From positions 1-35,149 of the forward strand of contig JAEZOB010000081.1 in the NCBI GenBank assembly GCA_023414355.1: a DNA stretch of 35,149 nucleotides, read 5' to 3'. Positions 32,588-35,149 of the stretch are shown piece after piece. Origin of the DNA: Bacillota bacterium. GTDB taxonomy: Bacteria > Bacillota > Clostridia > Lachnospirales > Lachnospiraceae. The translations under genes and the position numbers were made by a program. Under the pieces are notes generated by a model. It was not told where the DNA came from, made no database searches, and was given only the letters and a program-made list of their open reading frames with translations. Position 1 is the first letter of the stretch, and every line of letters starts with the position of its first letter.

Positions 32588-33445
32588 GGCAAAACGGCCA
32601 AGAGCATTCTCATCAGTCTGGGCGTACGTCTGGAAAAATTCAACCTGCCGCAGATCGCGAGCGTGGTCAGCCACGACGAATTGGACTTCCCGACGCTGGG
32701 AAAAAAGAAGGTAGCGCTGTTTGCGCTGATCCCCGACAACGATTCGTCGCTGAACTTCATCATCGGCATGCTGTACACGCAGCTCTTTCAGGAGCTTTAT
32801 TACCTTGCCGACCATGTTTACGGCGGGCGGCTGCCCGTCCATGTTCACTGCGTCATGGACGAGTTCGCAAACGTCGCCCTGCCCGATGAGTTTGACAAAA
32901 TCCTTTCAACCATGCGCTCGCGGGAGATCAGCGTCAGCATTATCCTGCAGAACCTCGCGCAGCTTAAGGCGCTGTTCGAAAAGCAATGGGAATCCATTGT
33001 GGGCAACTGCGATGAATTCGTTTACCTCGGCGGTAACGAGCAGTCCACGCACGAGTACATCAGCAAGTTGCTCGGCAAAGCGACCATCGACACGAATACG
33101 TACGGCCAGAGCAAAGGCCGCAGCGGCAGCTACTCGACAAACTGGCAGATCACCGGGCGCGAGCTGTACATGCCGGATGAGGTGCGCATGCTCGACAACC
33201 GTTATGCGCTGCTATTCATACGCGGCGAACGCGCGGTGCAGGACGGTAAGTATGACATACTGCGCCACCCGAATATCAAACTGACCGCGGACGGCGGAAT
33301 GCCGCCATATGTTCACGGCCAAATTCCCCTCGCCCTCGATATGGACGACATTCTCCTTGACGGCGATTACGCTGACTATGAGGTGGTGTCCGACGAGGAG
33401 ATTAACAAAATACTCAACAAAGAAACGGAGGAACAAAACAAATGA
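32588..33445 (+). CDS. virD4: VirD4 coupling protein, C-terminal half (interrupted)
   Basis: The virD4 frame resumes at GGC AAA ACG (GKTAKS) and runs to 33445. It carries Walker B (VHCVMDEFANV) and the later ATPase motif SIILQNLAQLKALF with YLGGNEQSTHEYIS. The first in-frame ATG is at 32663, without a ribosome site. On its own the fragment lacks the membrane anchor and Walker A. The C-terminal tail is acidic, as often seen in coupling proteins that contact relaxosomes. Its stop overlaps the ATG of the next gene. Confidence 0.92.
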   Translation, partial: GKTAKSILISLGVRLEKFNLPQIASVVSHDELDFPTLGKKKVALFALIPDNDSSLNFIIGMLYTQLFQELYYLADHVYGGRLPVHVHCVMDEFANVALPDEFDKILSTMRSREISVSIILQNLAQLKALFEKQWESIVGNCDEFVYLGGNEQSTHEYISKLLGKATIDTNTYGQSKGRSGSYSTNWQITGRELYMPDEVRMLDNRYALLFIRGERAVQDGKYDILRHPNIKLTADGGMPPYVHGQIPLALDMDDILLDGDYADYEVVSDEEINKILNKETEEQNK

Positions 33446-33750
33446 AGATGTCCAAAAGAACGAGGCTGCTTTTCTGCGCTTTCTGTGTCCTTGTGCTGGT
33501 GTTCTCTATCTCGGCGACGGCCTTTGCCGCCGATGACGACCCGATAAAGGTGGTCAGCAACCTGTCGGATTTCATATTCGGCTTGATCCGTGCTATCGGC
33601 CTTATCCTACTGGCGTTTGGTATCGTGCAGGTGGGTTTGTCGCTCAAGAGCCACGACCCGTCGCAGCGCGCCAACGGCTTTCTGACCCTTGCGGGCGGTG
33701 TGATCATTACCTTTGCCAAAGAGATTCTGAATCTCATCACGGGAGGCTGA
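33442..33750 (+). CDS. Maff2/VirB2-like small membrane protein
   Basis: 102 aa. A signal-peptide-like start (RLLFCAFCVLVLVFSISATAFAAD, likely cut after AFA) is followed by two hydrophobic segments (FIFGLIRAIGLILLAFGIVQ and FLTLAGGVIITFAKEIL). This is the layout of VirB2/TrbC pilin-like subunits and of the Maff2 proteins found at this position in Tn1549-like elements. It overlaps the virD4 stop by 4 bp (ATGA). A surface or channel subunit role is inferred from topology and context. Confidence 0.8.
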   Translation: MKMSKRTRLLFCAFCVLVLVFSISATAFAADDDPIKVVSNLSDFIFGLIRAIGLILLAFGIVQVGLSLKSHDPSQRANGFLTLAGGVIITFAKEILNLITGG

Positions 33751-33754
33751 GCCT

Positions 33755-33979
33755 ATGTTCAACCTTCCGATTACAGAACCGATGCACATCCACTCGCTGG
33801 ACGGCGAACTGAGGGAAGCGACGATTGTGGAGAAGACCGGCGACAACCGATATGTGGCGGAGTTTGGCGGTGTGCGCTGCTCCGCTATTTTTAATCCCTT
33901 CGTCGGTCGATTTTATGTGGATGACAAATATGGCGTGATTAAGGACAAAACGCCCGGCAGAGATGAGACCTGCCGGTAA
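33755..33979 (+). CDS. Small conserved ICE protein
   Basis: 74 aa, soluble and beta-rich (MHIHSLDGELREATIVEKTGDNRYVAEFGGVRCSAIFN is the core region, residues 10-47). I do not recognise a named domain. GGGAGG lies 8 bp before ATG, and the preceding stop is 4 bp away. It is a regular neighbour of Maff2 and VirB6-like genes in clostridial ICEs. Function unknown. Confidence 0.7.
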   Translation: MFNLPITEPMHIHSLDGELREATIVEKTGDNRYVAEFGGVRCSAIFNPFVGRFYVDDKYGVIKDKTPGRDETCR

Positions 33980-34004
33980 TGAAATTGCGTAGGCAGGCCT
34001 GCCG

Positions 34005-34022
34005 AGGAGCAGGTCTGCCTCA
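34005..34022 (+). other. Hairpin before the VirB6-like gene
   Basis: Within 33990-34022, AGGCAG-G-CCTG pairs with CAGG-T-CTGCCT around a 7-nt loop. No T-run follows, so it is more likely an RNA-stability or translation element than a terminator. Confidence 0.35.
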
Positions 34023-34039
34023 AAGACAGGAGGCAGGAT

Positions 34040-34867
34040 ATGGGCATTATCGATAACCTGAATAATGCACTAGATACATGGAATCAAAAGCTGTCTGAAA
34101 TATGGCAGATTATCACGCAATCTCCCGAGAGCTTCAAAGGCGGTGATATCTGGAACGTGATATTGACGATCAACGATGCGCTAAAGGCCATCGGGCTCGC
34201 ACTCTTGGTACTGTTCTTTGTGGCCGGCGTCATACGGACGTGCGGCAGCTTTGCGGAGATCAAGCGGCCGGAGGTGGCACTAAAGATATTCATTCGGTTC
34301 GTGCTGGCAAAAGCCGCCGTCACGTACGGGCTTGATATCATGATGGCGTTTTTCCGAATCGTTCAGGGAATTATGTCTACAGCAATGAATGCCGTCGGCT
34401 CTGGCGCGCAGAACGATATCGTGCTGCCGGACATCATTGTGCAAAAGATCAACGAGGTGGGCTTTTGGGACTCGATACCGCTATGGGCATTAACGCTCAT
34501 CGGCGGCATATTCATCACTGTGCTGTCGTTCATCATGATCATGAGCGTGTATGGACGTTTCTTCCGGCTGTATCTGTACACAGCCATCGCCCCGATACCG
34601 ATTTCAACGTTTGCGGGCGAACCAACGTCTCAGATTGGCAAAAGCTTTTTGAAAAGCTATGCCGCTGTCTGTATGGAAGGCGCGATCATCGTGCTCGCCT
34701 GCATCATTTTTAGCGTGTTTGCGGCGTCACCGCCCGAGATTGCTGAGGACGCCAGCGCCGTGAGCATCGTGTGGGCGTACGTGGGCGAGTTGATATTCAA
34801 CCTTTTGGTGCTCACCGGCGCTGTGAAAATGTCAGACAGAGTGGTGCGCGAGATGCTTGGCCTTTAA
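34040..34867 (+). CDS. VirB6/TrbL-like conjugation channel protein
   Basis: 275 aa with about six membrane segments, including AIGLALLVLFFVAGVIRTCG, the segment at about residues 150-172 (ALTLIGGIFITVLSFIMIM), and AAVCMEGAIIVLACIIFSVF. The loop YLYTAIAPIPISTFAGEP is characteristic of TrbL/VirB6-like proteins of Gram-positive type IV secretion systems, which form the inner-membrane channel. ATG follows AGGAGG by 7 bp. It is the last plus-strand transfer gene in the window; a VirB4 ATPase gene would be expected further right. Confidence 0.85.
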   Translation: MGIIDNLNNALDTWNQKLSEIWQIITQSPESFKGGDIWNVILTINDALKAIGLALLVLFFVAGVIRTCGSFAEIKRPEVALKIFIRFVLAKAAVTYGLDIMMAFFRIVQGIMSTAMNAVGSGAQNDIVLPDIIVQKINEVGFWDSIPLWALTLIGGIFITVLSFIMIMSVYGRFFRLYLYTAIAPIPISTFAGEPTSQIGKSFLKSYAAVCMEGAIIVLACIIFSVFAASPPEIAEDASAVSIVWAYVGELIFNLLVLTGAVKMSDRVVREMLGL

Positions 34868-35127
34868 CTTTGTACATTATCCGTTTGAGCACGCTTAAAC
34901 CGGATTCTCTTTCGGATCGTCACGATCCAGCTTAGTATCACAAGGCTGATCAGCGCAAACCAGATCACCGTCACGAGCGTTTCGTTTTGGTGCAGCCAGT
35001 CCGGAAAAAAGACCGGAACGACGATGGCATACAGCACCGGTATGGTGAGCCGGAACAACGACGCGAACCTGAAAATCAAGTTCACAACAATCATGAGCAA
35101 GAGTATGAGCAGTGAGATGTATGGCAT
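34864..35127 (-). CDS. Small membrane protein, opposite strand
   Basis: 87 aa with three hydrophobic segments (ISLLILLLMIVVNLIF, LTIPVLYAIVVPVFF, LVTVIWFALISLVILSWIV) and a basic C-terminus. A strong AGGAGGT lies 7 bp before its ATG on the minus strand, which supports a real gene despite its orientation. Its stop overlaps the end of the VirB6-like gene, so the two converge. No family recognised; an entry-exclusion or regulatory role is possible but unsupported. Confidence 0.65.
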   Translation of the reverse strand: MPYISLLILLLMIVVNLIFRFASLFRLTIPVLYAIVVPVFFPDWLHQNETLVTVIWFALISLVILSWIVTIRKRIRFKRAQTDNVQS

Positions 35128-35149
35128 ATGGCTGACCTCCTGTTTTTTC

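Larger units (their letters stand above)
25663..32589. mobile_element. Tn4451-like mobilizable element B inside virD4
   Basis: About 6.9 kb bounded by GG (25663-25664 and 32588-32589). Removing one copy restores the virD4 frame across KLAAGKTAK. It encodes, in order, a TnpX-like serine recombinase, a MobV relaxase (TnpZ-like), CHC2 primase, VapE, TnpW and a nitroreductase. An 11-bp inverted repeat lies exactly 20 bp inside each GG. The mix of TnpX, TnpZ and TnpW functions with a cargo gene near the right end parallels Tn4451, where catP is cargo. Confidence 0.9.
11784..35149. mobile_element. Tn1549/CTn-like conjugative element backbone
   Basis: Gene order helicase, toprim primase, DUF3846/YodL, oriT, MobC, MobP relaxase, PcfB, ArdC-like, VirD4, Maff2/VirB2-like, VirB6/TrbL-like is that of clostridial Tn1549/CTn-type integrative conjugative elements. 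Most backbone genes overlap or lie within a few bases of each other. It is interrupted by cargo at 17874-22712 and by a nested element at 25663-32589. Neither end of the ICE, its integrase, nor VirB4 is in the window. Confidence 0.85.

Noticed and set aside
1..35149. CRISPR arrays or rRNA genes
   Set aside because: No regularly spaced direct repeats of CRISPR type and no rRNA-like sequence were seen.

Overview
The window is accessory DNA from a low- to mid-GC Firmicute, most likely a gut-type clostridium (Lachnospiraceae/Oscillospiraceae-like). The inference rests on AGGAGG ribosome sites, many TTG/GTG starts, sigma-A promoters, and a conjugative backbone of the Tn1549/CTn type. That backbone (11784-35149, moderate GC) reads left to right: SNF2-like helicase, DUF3991/toprim primase, DUF3846/YodL protein, candidate oriT, MobC, MobP-type relaxase, [cargo], PcfB, ArdC-like protein, small linker protein, VirD4 coupling protein, Maff2/VirB2-like protein, small protein, VirB6/TrbL-like protein. 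A small opposite-strand membrane protein closes the window.

Three blocks of foreign DNA interrupt this backbone. (A) 1 to about 11783 holds the end of a large serine recombinase and AT-rich cargo, and it stops inside the helicase gene, whose 5' half is missing. Its cargo is a pair (1234-aa protein with a PD-(D/E)XK-like C-terminus plus a HEPN/RES protein), a four-gene cassette (Pycsar-type membrane effector, aldehyde dehydrogenase, ATP-grasp-like protein, RaSEA-like radical SAM enzyme), and a tRNA-like gene reading GAT. (B) Between relaxase and PcfB, 17874-22712 carries a two-TM protein, a ubiquitin-like conjugation operon (Ubl, E2, E1, DUF6527; minus strand), a probable structured small RNA with its own promoter and terminator, and an XRE/ImmA-IrrE regulator. 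(C) 25663-32589 is a Tn4451-like mobilizable element: serine recombinase, MobV relaxase, CHC2 primase, VapE, TnpW and a nitroreductase. It splits virD4 exactly at a GG dinucleotide, and an 11-bp inverted repeat lies 20 bp inside each end.

Read together, this looks like an ICE whose own transfer genes are broken twice by serine-recombinase elements, while the inserted elements and their probable defence cargo look intact. The strongest candidates for undescribed biology are the effector/ALDH/ATP-grasp/radical-SAM cassette with its neighbouring tRNA, the nuclease plus HEPN-RES pair, and the structured RNA beside the ubiquitin-like operon. Functions assigned to these cassettes are inferences from sequence motifs and gene order.
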